This document shows, piece after piece, positions 54,258 through 64,000 of a DNA stretch of 64,000 nucleotides (the stretch's first letter is position 1; every line of letters starts with the position of its first letter). Below the pieces are notes generated by a model. That model saw only the letters and a list, made by a program, of their open reading frames with translations. It had not been told where the DNA came from and searched no databases. Where the stretch lies: contig WPIO01000031.1 in the NCBI GenBank assembly GCA_009760855.2, positions 1,479,501 to 1,543,500 of the forward strand, given 5' to 3'. Source of the DNA: Cristatella mucedo (Eukaryota; Bryozoa; Phylactolaemata; Cristatellidae). The position numbers and the translations under genes were made by a program.

Positions 54258-54948
54258 GTAACCAAGACTAGGAAGTCTTGCCGTCGCAGTGCTAGAGCAA
54301 GACGAGCGGCAGCTTGATTAAACCTGTTTATAGCAAGATGGCATGCACCAACAAAAGCAGCGAAAATAGACAATACTACTGGGGGCCCTACGCACACCAG
54401 ACAAGGGCGCTAATTAGGCCCCCCTTCCTAAGCGGGAGGACACTGGATCTGAACTGGAGCTGAAGGCGGGAAACAACCTCAGAAGTATCAAATCACGGCA
54501 ACCTCGGTCAGAGAGTGTTTATGTAACGGAGACTCACTAGCGCGGCACATCTCAGCTCCCACAGGGCTCCAGCTCCGGTAGGGATACGAATAATGTGCTG
54601 CAAGTTAACGAGGAATATACAATCCCGACCGGCGAGCGTGCTTATTTCCAGCCGCACATGGATTATGGGTACTCGTGACCTTCTGTAGGTAACCGAATTG
54701 TCGGCGAACGTCAGCCATCCATCTTTCGGAATCTTGATACTGAGCGACCAGAGAGAGGCAAATCACACGTCTCCGCCGACGAGCTTCCTGTACCCAATTG
54801 CCCCAGATCGTGAGGTGCCACCTCTCTTCTGGTACCAATCCAAAGGTCACGCCCAGACTAGCCGGTGACCCCCAGCCGGCAGCACCACGCCACAGCCAAC
54901 TAAGGCTACTGAACCTGTACAGGTTACAACTTTGAATTCCCTTACTGA
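54258..54948. other. Insert of about 0.7 kb in a LINE-A copy
   Basis: Family A homology stops at 54255 (end of a CCTGTTGACATCAATACTCG match) and resumes near 54950 (compare 42840 onward). The insert is GC-richer and has a minus-strand 81-codon frame (54850-54605) with ERWHLTIWGNWVQEARRRRR. It looks protein-like but I do not recognise it. It may be part of an unknown mobile element. Confidence 0.5.
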
Positions 54949-54949
54949 G

Positions 54950-55640
54950 ACAAGACCTAAATCAAAGTATTGCAGCGCCAGTATTGCCCAGGCGAGATGA
55001 GAGGTGCTCGAGAAAGACTTGTTGACCAATAGTATCAAACGCTGCCAGAAGATCTAGAGCAGCAAGCAGAAAAACTACCTACGATTGCATTTCTAAAGAG
55101 GTTGTTTTACGCTAGCAGCAGATCTGACTCTGTGGAGTGATTAGTTCTGACCGAAATTTTCTTATTAGGGGGAGATTCTTCGGCAAGTGTTAAGCTGGTC
55201 TGCCACTACTTGGTTCATTGCCTTTGATTGCAACCGCAGTAGGTAGACTTCGCAGTAATTGCTGATGATTTCCCTACCTTGTTATCCTTCTTCGAGAGTG
55301 GCCTAGTGGTGTAGTGCCAAGACCTAAGGTTAGAGAGTGGCCTAGTGGTGTAGTGCCAAGACCTAAGGTTAAGGACATATGTTATTTATGCTGAGTAGCA
55401 GTAAGCTATGCATCTCTGAAGATCGGTGGGAATATGGTCAAAAGGCTGGTAGTCTTCTTAGAGTGTAAGATTAATGTCGAGACGAAGTCATTAGTGGCAG
55501 GCTTGATGGTGAACATTTAGGTAATGCAGTGAGTTGAGGGAGAGCAGTAGTCCAGTAGGGATATTACAGAGAGACAGCAGTCAAGTGGGAAGGTTACCTT
55601 GGGGTTGGATTATCTGATCTTATCTATCTTGCTGACTAAG
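54950..55640 (-). mobile_element. LINE family A, decayed copy, RT N-terminal part (minus)
   Basis: GCCCAGGCGAGATGAGAGGT and AGTATCAAACGCTGCCAGAA parallel 42875-42930 of the better copy. Later text (GAGTTGAGGGAGAGCAGTAG, TTGGATTATCTGATCTTATC) resembles the linker. A 39-bp unit is tandemly duplicated inside it. Confidence 0.75.
55294..55370. repeat. 39-bp tandem duplication
   Basis: GAGAGTGGCCTAGTGGTGTA begins two successive copies at 55294 and 55333 that end in GACCTAAGGTTA. Confidence 0.9.
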
Positions 55641-55644
55641 AATG

Positions 55645-56435
55645 TTCAGTGTAAAGATCCACCTCACGCAATAAGCAGTAGCGACTCTACTCTCGCGGTA
55701 TGATAGCGTCGCAGTGGCAGGCGTGACACGTTGAGCCACTCTACATCACCGACCAAGATCAAGGATCGAGACCAGCCATTTCGAAATACGGCTTCAACAT
55801 TATCGAATAGTTTCGTCGTTGTTACTTGCTTCCGGGTCGGTTCCTTCCACCGCCAGACGTGCCATACCCCAGGTTAGGAATTTGGAGAAGCTGCACCTCG
55901 CTGTTCATCTATCCTGGTTTTCAGACGGATGAGCCGCTTGAGTATTCCCTTATAACAGTGAATGTTTAGTACTTCCTATGCTTTCCTTTCCATTCCTCGT
56001 GCAGCTGGGACCTTTTCACAATTGGCAGGTAGGTAAATGGAAGAAGTTCGGCGGCACATATTGCAAACTTCTCGTCCATCAAAGAGGCCACTGGTTTCTT
56101 CGCAACAAGGTGATGAAGGAAGCCATTGACCACATAAACAAGAAGGCGCACATCATTAAAGGAAAGCGTCGGTGTTGAGGAAGAGATGGCCAAGGTTATC
56201 GACGGAAATCGCACTCAGCTGCAAGGCTTAGTCCATGCAATACGATTCCTATTGAATCAGGGCCTCTCGTATAGGGGTCACGACAAGCCGGTCGATTCGC
56301 TGCGATTCATAAGGCAACTTCCCCTTACAGTCGTGCGCAAGCGGGACGTCTAGTTTGATGCCATCAGGCTTATAAAGGCCTCCGTCCGGCTGCCGCGGAA
56401 TTTTGAACGATATCTTCCACGTGAAAAAATATTAG
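55645..56435. other. Unassigned stretch
   Basis: No known gene or repeat recognised. A plus-strand frame ends at 56178 (FLRNKVMKEAIDHINKK) and a minus-strand frame overlaps it; neither matches a family I know. TTATAAAGGCCTCCG near 56370 looks like a core promoter but nothing recognisable follows. Confidence 0.4.
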
Positions 56436-56610
56436 CTGATTCAACAGCCTCTTTTGTATAGCGACAGAAGAGCCTTTGCGGCTATCACTACCACTTGCAG
56501 CGGCGATAAGGGATCGCCCACCACAGGATTCGAACCCACGACCTCGGGGCCGAGGTCGTGAAAAGTAGCCACCTTACTTTGTGAGCCATCACGGCTCGCC
56601 ACATGCACGC
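56435..56610 (-). mobile_element. SINE-1 (minus), nearly complete
   Basis: On the minus strand: GTGAGCCGTGATGGCTCACA, AAGTAAGGTGGCTACTTTTC, exact B box GGTTCGAATCC, GGGCGATCCCTTATCGCC and the end GTTGAATCAGCTAATATT. Confidence 0.88.
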
Positions 56611-56614
56611 TCAT

Positions 56615-58965
56615 CTCGTTCGTATGCGGCTCCCTGACGAGCAAGGCGATACTTAATAATGCATTGTTGATATGTTGATGGCAATACGTGCGATGCAAGC
56701 AAGATGGAGCAGGTGGCTCATGTGGACTACTTTTTCACGTGCCTCTTTGCCCACAAGCCACGTTTGCCCTTATTTTATATCTCACAAGCACTTTCTACCG
56801 ATTAGGGACGAGCCATTGCAGACATTGCAAAAGCACGATCAACTAGGATATCGTCAATGGCTTGCATGCTTCAGGCGTTAAGGCGCTGACGGAGGCGTGA
56901 CCGGCTGGCTACAATGATTTTTGACACGAATGTAGAAGTTCTGTGTCATCATGTGTTGCATGCTGCTTCAGCTTCTGTAGTTAGGCAGCTTCCGGCCACT
57001 AACGTATGCCCCACCTGCAGCAGATGGTCGGGCAGTTGACTCGGCACAGCGTCTGGCCTTTGATGTAGGGGATGTGACCGGCCGCAGCGGCACAGCATTA
57101 CCCCGTATGCGGTGAGTCAGCCAGCTCGCATATATGTAAGCGTGAGAGAATATTCTGGGAGCTGCCTGCTGGGGCCGTGGCTGCGGGAGCTCGGCTTCGG
57201 CTGCTCGTACGGTGCTCTCAACATCAAAACTTACAAGTAAGTCGTACTCGCGCTCAAGCCATCACGGTGTAGGCGGAGCATACGCATTGGCCGTCCAAGG
57301 TGCCCTGTTCTGCCAAAGTACACCGAAAGTGAGCAGGGCTAAGAGTGGTGCCAAGAGAGACTTTTTTTTTTCTTAACTCGGTGGATGTGGGTTGAAGTGA
57401 TCTCAGCTGGGAGGGGGCACAGTGAAGCGCATTCGTCGACAGGCATCGATAATCAGAGGAGCCGACCTGCTCTCCTCGTGCCCCGCTCGTGTTCCGAAAA
57501 GATACGCTCCGGTAGATTGGGCTTCAGACGGCTGATGTGCGAGCAGTCGCAATTAAGCGTCGCCACCGCCTCGCTCGCACCCAAATACCAAAGCTGGAGC
57601 TCTTGCAGCCTGCGGGTCTTCTTGCGTGCCCTCGGGTCTTCTGCGGCACAATGCACTAGCCGTTCAATTCCTACGCTTTGGAATTCGTCCGAAATTCGTC
57701 CGCACTTGTGCCTTCGTGATACTCCGGAAATTTTCGGCAGCGGGAGCCACAGGAATACAACACGTGAGATTGACGCACCTGACATGATCGCCGACTGCAT
57801 CACAGCTGGTTTGCCTCACCGCAATAAGCAAACGAATGGAAAAGAGCACTTCTTCCCTGCCGGCTCATTCTAAGCGTCAATTGACACAATACAGTGAGAA
57901 TTTGACTTCAGGTTTGTTAAGGAGTTGGTGGAGTTGCTCAGCTTGGCTGATTGGATCTATTCTAAGCAACAATTCTCAGCATTTAATTTTGACCATCTTG
58001 TAGAGCTTGCAACTGGTCTGTATAACAGAGAACGTCCAAGATGTCAAGCCGATCCAATGTGACTGCAGTTTCACAATTTTCATAGGGAAATAAATTCTGA
58101 CTCGTCACTGAAGAGCACCGGGACGCTACCAGATCTTGCAGTCCGGCGGAGTCTGATCGAGCCGAATCCGACAAGGACCTGCTGTACAAGCCGGTGCGAC
58201 TTATTCTGACACTCCCAATGTGAAACGCTTCGGCCAAGCGTTTTTTTTTAGCGTATAACACCTTAACAACAAAAGCCTTTGACCAACAATGGGTGAGGAC
58301 TACCTCAACGAAGTCATGCTATTGCATTTTGAAAAAGAAATTGCCGCAATTGTGATGAATGATTAAATCTTCCAATTCTTTCAATCCACGGACAGTCGCT
58401 TATTGGGTGTTGCATAAAAGACGCGATTTTTATTTAATTATTTTGCTGAATTTATCATTGACGGTACAGCTTTTCCTTACCTGAAAATCTTTGCTCGGTA
58501 ACTATCTTTGAGCGAAACATTATAGGTATGTACAAGTTCTCTTTTGCGTTTACTGCATAAGTAGATTTGGTTGTTTTCAGTTTATGCTTGGGGCTGTATT
58601 CTCGTTTTGGGTACTTTTGATTCTCAGAACGGCGGAATGTACTGAACTGAAAATTCTTGTTTTCCTCAAAATTCGACCACATAAACCCATCTTTATCAGC
58701 TGGAAGTTACAGTTATGGTTCGATCTTTGATTATTTTTCGGAATGTTTCACCTGAGCACTGAATGGATTACACTAGATTTAAGAGATTTTGAACTTAACG
58801 TAATCATACAGACAGTCAATGGATGTACTTGCAGTTCTCTGGATCGTTGGCGTACCAAGGACGGCATAAGCCTCTTCCACATAGCTAATGTAGCTTCATA
58901 CTCTGGGTATAATGACATAACTATCACACAATCTGAGTTCCTGTTCCAAAGTGATCTTTCACTTT
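56615..58965. other. Unassigned 2.3-kb stretch
   Basis: No recognised gene or repeat. Open frames near 57385-57873 (plus) and 57803-57453 (minus) overlap in a GC-rich block and neither shows a known motif. A T run lies at 57361-57371. Confidence 0.4.
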
Positions 58966-58967
58966 CA

Positions 58968-59345
58968 CTCCTCTACCATACCATAAGCTCTCGGCTCACG
59001 TAACTACTTCGCTCGGACAGTACCGTCGAGGTTCGCCACTCCCTCTTCGTGGTCAATCCTGCCCACACATCCGCTGCAGAGCTGCCTTGAACTACTTATT
59101 GCTGCTGCTGCTGCTGCTGTGAGAACCTTCGGTGGCGAGCCGACCATGCTGTGGTCCACCATGCTGTAGTCTGCTGAAACCTCTGACCTCTGGCCGCTCC
59201 GCCGCTTCTCCCTCCCAAGCGCTGTTTGACAGGCCGTTAGGAAACGGTTTGCAAGCGATGGCGTCAGCGCCGAAAGGGTCAGTGATGGTGTCAGCACAGC
59301 TCCAACGTAAGAAGATTTTGTACCGACTGTTGGGATTTCATTACT
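58968..59345 (+). repeat. Duplicated segment, copy 1 (uninterrupted)
   Basis: It matches 61008-61225 plus 61769-61865: CACTCCCTCTTCGTGGTCAA, GCTGCAGAGCTGCCTTG, GAGAACCTTCGG, GGCGAGCCGA, CGCTGTTTGACAGGCCGT, GTGTCAGCACAGCTCC. It contains a GCT repeat at 59101-59118. Its nature is unknown. Confidence 0.85.
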
Positions 59346-59347
59346 GG

Positions 59348-59880
59348 CTAGACACCGCCAGCCGCTCCACAGTCAAGTCTGCCAACTTCCCGCTGCATAA
59401 CTTTGCGAAAATTTGGGCCTGCTTAGGCAGGGCTGCCACATCCAAGGTGGTCCATGCATTTGTGACATTCCCTCCTGATTTCTGCAGCTCACAATCGCAG
59501 GTCTTCCGTTCTGTGCAATAAGGCGCTTGCAGTAGGTGAAAAACTCTGCAGCAAGGGTTGCTTTTCGTGAGCGTCATAGCTACCACATCACACCACTTCT
59601 CGCTGACCTGCACTTGCTTCCCATCGCAACCTATCGAATTCAAGGTTATGTCACTCACTTTTAGGTCTTTTCGTACTCAGGCACCAGCCTACGCATACGA
59701 ACTATTCCAATACCATACTAAGCTTCTTACCACCCGCTTTACTGACTCAAATTGTTTCGCTATAACTCGGATGAAAGCTCAAAGCCATGGGAAACCTTCA
59801 TTGTGCTACTGTGACTCCGGCGGCGGCAGATGTAGCGGTGTCTCACTGCTGCACCGGCACGGACATGAGTGGTAAAAGAG
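59348..59880 (+). mobile_element. LINE family A fragment
   Basis: CCGCTCCACAGTCAAGTCTG, CGCTGCATAACTTTGCGAAA, TGGTCCATGCATTTGTGACA, CTCTGCAGCAAGGGTTGC, an ORF2 C-terminal copy that decays past 59750. Confidence 0.8.
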
Positions 59881-60054
59881 GCTATCCTAATTCCTGTCAA
59901 AGCGTACATATACGAAAGCTCTTGAATCGCAGCAGTTGCGTCGGGAAATATACCGTACATTAGTGGCCGAACGCTGGGCTATGTCAATTGCTTAACCACT
60001 GGTCGCAGGTGAGGCGTTCTCGCTAATTACATCAGCAGCAGGCACACACAACAC

Positions 60055-60345
60055 CACGCCCGTAGTTCATATGCTCCGAAAGCATGTAACTCACTCCTGA
60101 TAAATCTCAAAACATCCCTTGACATGACGGCATTTAAAAAGAAGCTAAAAACGCACCTGTTGCTCGCAGTATTTGCTAGGCCCTTCGATTTGTCTATTGT
60201 GGGCTTATGCGTGCTCATACTTTTGCATGTTACCGCTAACCAAACTGACACTCTTCCTTTCCAGCATGTATTAAGTGCCTAGAAAGAGATTCAGTTCGCT
60301 TGGGTCGCAACACAAATGTACTATTATTACTGTTAATATTTTTTC
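60055..60345 (+). mobile_element. LINE family A 3' end
   Basis: CGTAGTTCATATGCTCCGAA, GACATGACGGCATTTAAAAA, GTGCCTAGAAAGAGATTCAG and ACTATTATTACTG. Confidence 0.82.
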
Positions 60346-60447
60346 CTGGTTGCCATTGCAGCGCTGCGGCTCCCTTGACCCCCCCAGCCCACTAGTGGAC
60401 CGTACGCAAGGAGTGTACTGAACCGCTTGGCGTTTATCCACTTATGA

Positions 60448-60737
60448 TTGGCTCACTCCGTTCGAGTTAAGAATTCCGCCGCCCATGCCCCGCTAAATTG
60501 TTCCTGGGTATTCTTACGCCTTTTGAGCTTCAGCTCAAATACTGCAGTTATCAAACTTAGTCTCCCTTCTATATCTTCTCCGACGCTCTGTTTTGGGGTA
60601 GTTGGGTCAATCACTTTTTTATTATTGGCGGATTGGCAACCGCGAGCATTCTTTAGCTACGAATACCGCAAACGTAAAGCTGAGTTGGGGAGACCGGAAG
60701 AGCAGTGGCCAGGGGCGCCGGAAGACACCGCGTAAGC
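60448..60737 (+). promoter_or_regulatory. DCTD: Probable DCTD promoter and 5' UTR
   Basis: GC- and CpG-richer sequence directly upstream of the DCTD ATG. No TATA box near the start. The transcription start cannot be placed from sequence. Confidence 0.35.
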
Positions 60738-60775
60738 ATGGCGGAAAGCGGGAATTCAGATTGTGGAAGCGTCAG
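60738..60775 (+). CDS. DCTD: DCTD exon 1
   Basis: ATG in context TAAGCATGGCGG; it encodes [12 protein letters not shown] and ends in phase 2 at GTCAG/GTACGC, as exon 2 needs. The match to the family is by position and phase; the N-terminus itself is variable. Confidence 0.75.
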
Positions 60776-62983
60776 GTACGCTGACTCGCGGGTTATATGC
60801 CAACTCTCAGCCCGTTTCTGCTACGCGTTCTGGAGTAACTTTACTCGAGCTCGTATTGATCCTATTGGATTCCAGTCCTCGCTCCTGTAATTCAGCCGGT
60901 GGAGGGACGCTGGATTTCGAATGTCGGTACTAAATGCCAAGTGCTTGAATAGCCACTGCGAAATACATTCTCCGTAGTTGTCTTAGCTCTTAGCCGCTTC
61001 CAGCTATGACCCTCTGCGATACCTTAGCCTCTTGGCTCATGTGACTTCGCTGGGACAGTACTGCCTGGGTTCGCCACGCCCTCTTCGTGGTCAATCCGGC
61101 CGACGCATCGGCTGCAGAGCTGCCTCGGACGGCCTTTGTGCTGCTACGGCTGCTGCGAGAACCTTCGGCGGCGAGCCGAGCTTGCTGTAGTCGGCTGACG
61201 CCACGTCAAGTCGCTTCTCCGTCCCAAGTTACCAGTCAAGCAACGGATCGACTTCAAGGTTATGTCGCTCATTTTTAGGTCCCTTCATTCTTTGGCTCCA
61301 GCCTACCTATCAGATCTACTCCCCCGCCAGGCCAAGCATCGTACCACCCGCTTTTCGGAAACTAACTGTTTACCTATACCTCGTACAAACCTCAAATCCT
61401 TAGGAGACCGTGCCTTCAGTTCATATGCTCCCAAAGCCTGGAACTCACTCCCGACTTCCGTCACTACCTGCCTCCTGACTTGACCACATTTAAAAAGAAA
61501 TTAAAAACGCACCTATTTAGCATTTATTGGGTCCCTATGGTTCGTCCTTTATGTGCTTATGCGTTCTGACACTGCATGCTGCCACTAACCACACTTGCAT
61601 TCTGACCCTGTGCATGTCACCCCTAGCCATGTTATTCTTGTTGTTTATCGAGCATGATACCACTAACCATTAGATCGTGTTTCCTTTGCAGCAGATGTAA
61701 AGCCCCCAGAAAGAGATTAAGTTCTCTGAGGGCGCTTTATCAAGCGTATTATTATTTTATTATTAAGCTCTGTTTGAGAGGCCGTGGGAGTGAGCCGCCT
61801 GTCAGGGATAGCGTGTCAGCACAGCTCCGACGTAAGAGGATCTTGTGCAGATTGTCGGGATTTTTATTGAATCTTTAGTCTTCGATAGTTTAGGCTGGGA
61901 ATACGTTCAAGCTCAGAATTTACAGCCGTTCAGGCATAGCGTAGGTCCTGGAGCACCTAGGGCAGCTCGTACCGGTTTTGCTGAGTTCGGCCGTTGCTGC
62001 TCATCGCCCTACGATACTGTGTCTAGTCCTTTTCAGAGCACGTCGCAAGTCCAAGAGTTTCCGAACGTGTGCTCAAGTTAGCTGCTCGCCTGCGTTGCAG
62101 CTGTCGACGCTCGGCCCCTTTTGAAACGCTAGCTATCTTAGCGTCATCAGCGAACTACCAAGAGTGGCAGCTTCGTTGTTAACTCGTGCGATAGTCGCTC
62201 GACTGTTTGCCTCCTGCCTCAGAGAGCACACGGCAGATGTGCATGCTACGTGCGGCTAGCCGGCTGGCAGCTCTTTTCACCTTGTCTCTAGAGATCGGTT
62301 GGTGCCTGAGATCGGTTCTGGTTAGCCACTTTGTCGAACTGTCTTGTTATTCCCGCTGCTGCCTCAACCAATTCCTTTGCAGGTCACTCGTATGGGCAAG
62401 CTAGAAGCAACTTGATAGCTACCATTTCCTTCCAGTGGGGCTGCTGTGGCTGTTACTGGCCCAGCAATTCATACGGCTCATTTGTGGCTTCGGTAGCGGA
62501 CGTCTGGACTGGCTTGCCGGTCTTGCAGTCATTCTGGCAGTCATGCTGGCACAGCTGTAGCGATGAGAGCACAGCTGTAGCGATGAGAGAGAATACTGTA
62601 ACTAGCTGTCGGGTGCCTGCGAAGCTGCTTGCTCAGTTCGCGATCGTAAGTGCATAGCAGTCCTTGCTGCCTCGGCTGCTGAAATGTCCGAATCAATTGC
62701 CGGAAGATACCGCTAGGACTCGCGGCAACCGGGTGCATCTTGACTAGACCCTGCACGGTTGCACTCCACGGTACACGACCAACGGAAGGTCCATTTCACT
62801 CGGGTGACATGTTGATCAGTTGGTTGCAGAGTCATTCATTGGGTGATATTGGCTGCCCCTGATCTCAATTTCTTCCCACTCGTTTCCAGGGCGTGCAAGA
62901 GAACCGACTATCTGGAATGGGACGACTACTTCATGGCGGTTGCATTTCTGTCGGCGCAGCGCAGCAAGGATCCGAGCTCGCAG
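60738..62983 (+). CDS. DCTD: Deoxycytidylate deaminase, first two coding exons (partial gene)
   Basis: DCTD converts dCMP to dUMP, feeding thymidylate synthesis; it is a cytosolic Zn-dependent allosteric hexamer. Two exons are in the window: 60738-60775 ([12 protein letters not shown] plus two bases) and 62890-62983. Joined, they complete an Arg codon and give [20 protein letters not shown] and [11 protein letters not shown]. Human begins [20 protein letters not shown] and continues [17 protein letters not shown]. The next exon (VGACIVN in human) and the zinc-binding HAE and PCxxC motifs lie past 64000. Intron 1 (2114 bp) carries a LINE-A insertion. Confidence 0.9.
61008..61225 (+). repeat. 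Duplicated segment, copy 2, left part
   Basis: Homologous to 58968-59213 (GGGACAGTACTGCC, CGCCCTCTTCGTGGTCAATC, GAGAACCTTCGGCGGCGAGC). It stops at TCTCCGTCCCAAG where a LINE-A begins and resumes at 61769. Confidence 0.85.
61226..61768 (+). mobile_element. LINE family A, 5'-truncated insertion with known empty site
   Basis: It starts within ORF2 (TTACCAGTCAAGCAACGGAT; KQRIDFK), encodes [20 protein letters not shown] and ends with the 3' UTR, stem-loop tail and TTATTATTTTATTATTAAG. The uninterrupted duplicate at 59205-59225 reads CTCCCAAGCGCTGTTTGA across the site. Confidence 0.93.
61769..61865 (+). repeat. Duplicated segment, copy 2, right part
   Basis: CTCTGTTTGAGAGGCCGTGG to GTGTCAGCACAGCTCCGACG, homologous to 59219-59340. 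Confidence 0.8.
61870..62888. other. Rest of DCTD intron 1
   Basis: No repeat recognised. A good donor-like GATC/GTAAGT at 62646 follows an ATG-led open stretch (62583 onward), but its phase does not fit exon 2. Confidence 0.45.
62890..62983 (+). CDS. DCTD: DCTD exon 2
   Basis: Acceptor TCGTTTCCAG/GGCGTG; donor TCGCAG/GTATGA. It encodes [20 protein letters not shown] and [11 protein letters not shown], near-identical to the human segment. Confidence 0.95.
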
Positions 62984-63635
62984 GTATGATCCTAGCACGC
63001 TCGAGCAGGCCCCCCTTAGCTGACGGACAGGTCGCCTCGTGATGACCTCCTCGGGAGTAGGAAGTTTTGTTTTGTTGCTTCTTAGGTGGTCATCTGAACT
63101 AGCTAAAAAAAAAGAGGCAAGATATCGTATCAGTTTGATAGAAACGAGTCAGGCCCAATTTGTTGGTTGAGGTGGCATGTGGGCTGAGTCACTCTTTCGA
63201 GCTGCACACTGGCTGCATAGAGTGACTAGGAGATGTGATGGACCGAATAATTATTACTGACCTTGTTTGTACCTTCAACCGTACTCATGCGACACTGCTA
63301 ATGTCTGAGCGATTCGGCAGCTAGTCTTGTAATGTTTTAACCTGTCGAATCAAGAAAGTTGGAAGTGCATTGGCTCGTCTCATAAGATGGGCAAACCCTA
63401 GATGTTTCCCTGGAGTCGCCGACTGACATCCGTGTTCTTGTTGTGTAATGGTCTAACTGCCAAATTTTGATTCATGCATCGTAATACTGGGCTTTTGTAT
63501 CAGGGCTGGGTATGCCCCTCACCCCTTCCCCTGGGGTAGTGGTCGGAGGGCTTAAGCACAGGTCGGCTGATCAAAGAGCCCCATTTATGTAGTGGCATTG
63601 GAGCCTTTGCTCCTGTCCGCTCGCTTGCAGCAAAC
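62984..63635. other. DCTD intron 2, no recognised feature
   Basis: No exon matching the next DCTD segment (VGACIV-like) and no known repeat is visible before the LINE at 63640. Confidence 0.5.
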
Positions 63636-63639
63636 AATG

Positions 63640-64000
63640 ATAATAATAATTATAATTCACTTAATAAAGCGCCCTCAGAGAACTCAATCTCTCTCTAGGC
63701 GCTTTACATTTGCTGCAAAGGGAAATCCAATTGAATGGTGAGTAATATCATGCTTGATAAACAAACAACATGAATAACATGGTTAGGGGTGACATGCTCA
63801 GGGTCAGCATGCAAATGTGGTTAGTGGCAGCATGCACAGTGTCAGCACGCATAAGCACGTGAAGGACGAATCACAGGGACCCACTAAATGCTGTCCTAAA
63901 TAGGTGTCTTTTAAGTTCTTTTTAAATGTGGTCAAGTCAGGGGATGTTCTGACGCATGTCGGGAGGGAGTTCCAGGCTTTGGGAGCATACGAACTAAATG
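63640..64000 (-). mobile_element. LINE family A 3' end (minus), continues past the window
   Basis: ATAATAATAATTATAATTCA, GCGCCCTCAGAGAACTCAAT, CATGGTTAGGGGTGACATGC, GTTCTTTTTAAATGTGGTCA: the reversed tail, 3' UTR and start of the ORF2 C-terminus, very close in sequence to 41590-41945. Confidence 0.93.

Noticed and set aside
62583-62645. Alternative first exon of DCTD ending at a strong GTAAGT donor
   Set aside because: It ends in phase 0, while exon 2 needs phase 2. The exon at 60738-60775 fits in phase, start context and position.

Overview
This is animal nuclear DNA. It carries spliced protein genes with GT-AG and a few GC-AG introns, the gene content of a metazoan, and a dense load of non-LTR retrotransposons (CR1/L2-like) and tRNA-derived SINEs. 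I cannot name the species. The repeat style fits an invertebrate, perhaps marine, but that is inference.

Four housekeeping genes can be read exon by exon. RARS1 (cytosolic arginyl-tRNA synthetase, + strand) runs from 10850 to 25254 in fourteen exons; only a short first coding exon upstream was not found. PDZD11 (single-PDZ protein, - strand) runs from 47727 down to 33532 in six short exons. RPS3A (ribosomal protein eS1, + strand) is complete in six exons, 47869-51915, and lies head to head with PDZD11 across about 115 bp. DCTD (dCMP deaminase, + strand) begins at 60738; its first two coding exons (60738-60775 and 62890-62983) are here and the rest lies past the window end. These four genes act in tRNA charging, translation, membrane-protein scaffolding and dTTP supply; they form no operon-like system.

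Most other sequence is mobile DNA, present as 5'-truncated, decayed and nested copies. LINE family A has a 3' end with an AGAGA-loop-TCTCT stem and an ATT-repeat tail. Its longest copy (- strand, 45672 to 41580) is split by 1.3 kb of other LINE sequence and has lost the reverse transcriptase catalytic aspartates. LINE family B is a second CR1/L2-like family ending near a GGAGATA motif, with its longest copies at 26430-29990 and 30050-32030 (- strand). SINE-1 is a tRNA-derived SINE of about 170 bp without the LINE tail. SINE-2 is a tRNA-derived SINE of about 145 bp that does carry a family-A-like tail.

Layout: 1-10.3 kb repeats, a possible solo LTR, an inverted-repeat structure and a recent tandem duplication; 10.3-25.4 kb RARS1; 26.4-32.2 kb LINE-B copies; 32.2-47.8 kb PDZD11 with its repeat-filled introns; 47.8-52 kb RPS3A; 52-60.4 kb decayed LINEs and unassigned sequence; 60.4 kb to the end, the start of DCTD and another LINE-A copy. 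The least expected items are a 97% identical foldback in a PDZD11 intron, the divergent PDZD11-RPS3A promoter, two GC-AG introns at conserved sites, and a LINE insertion whose empty site is preserved in a nearby duplicate.
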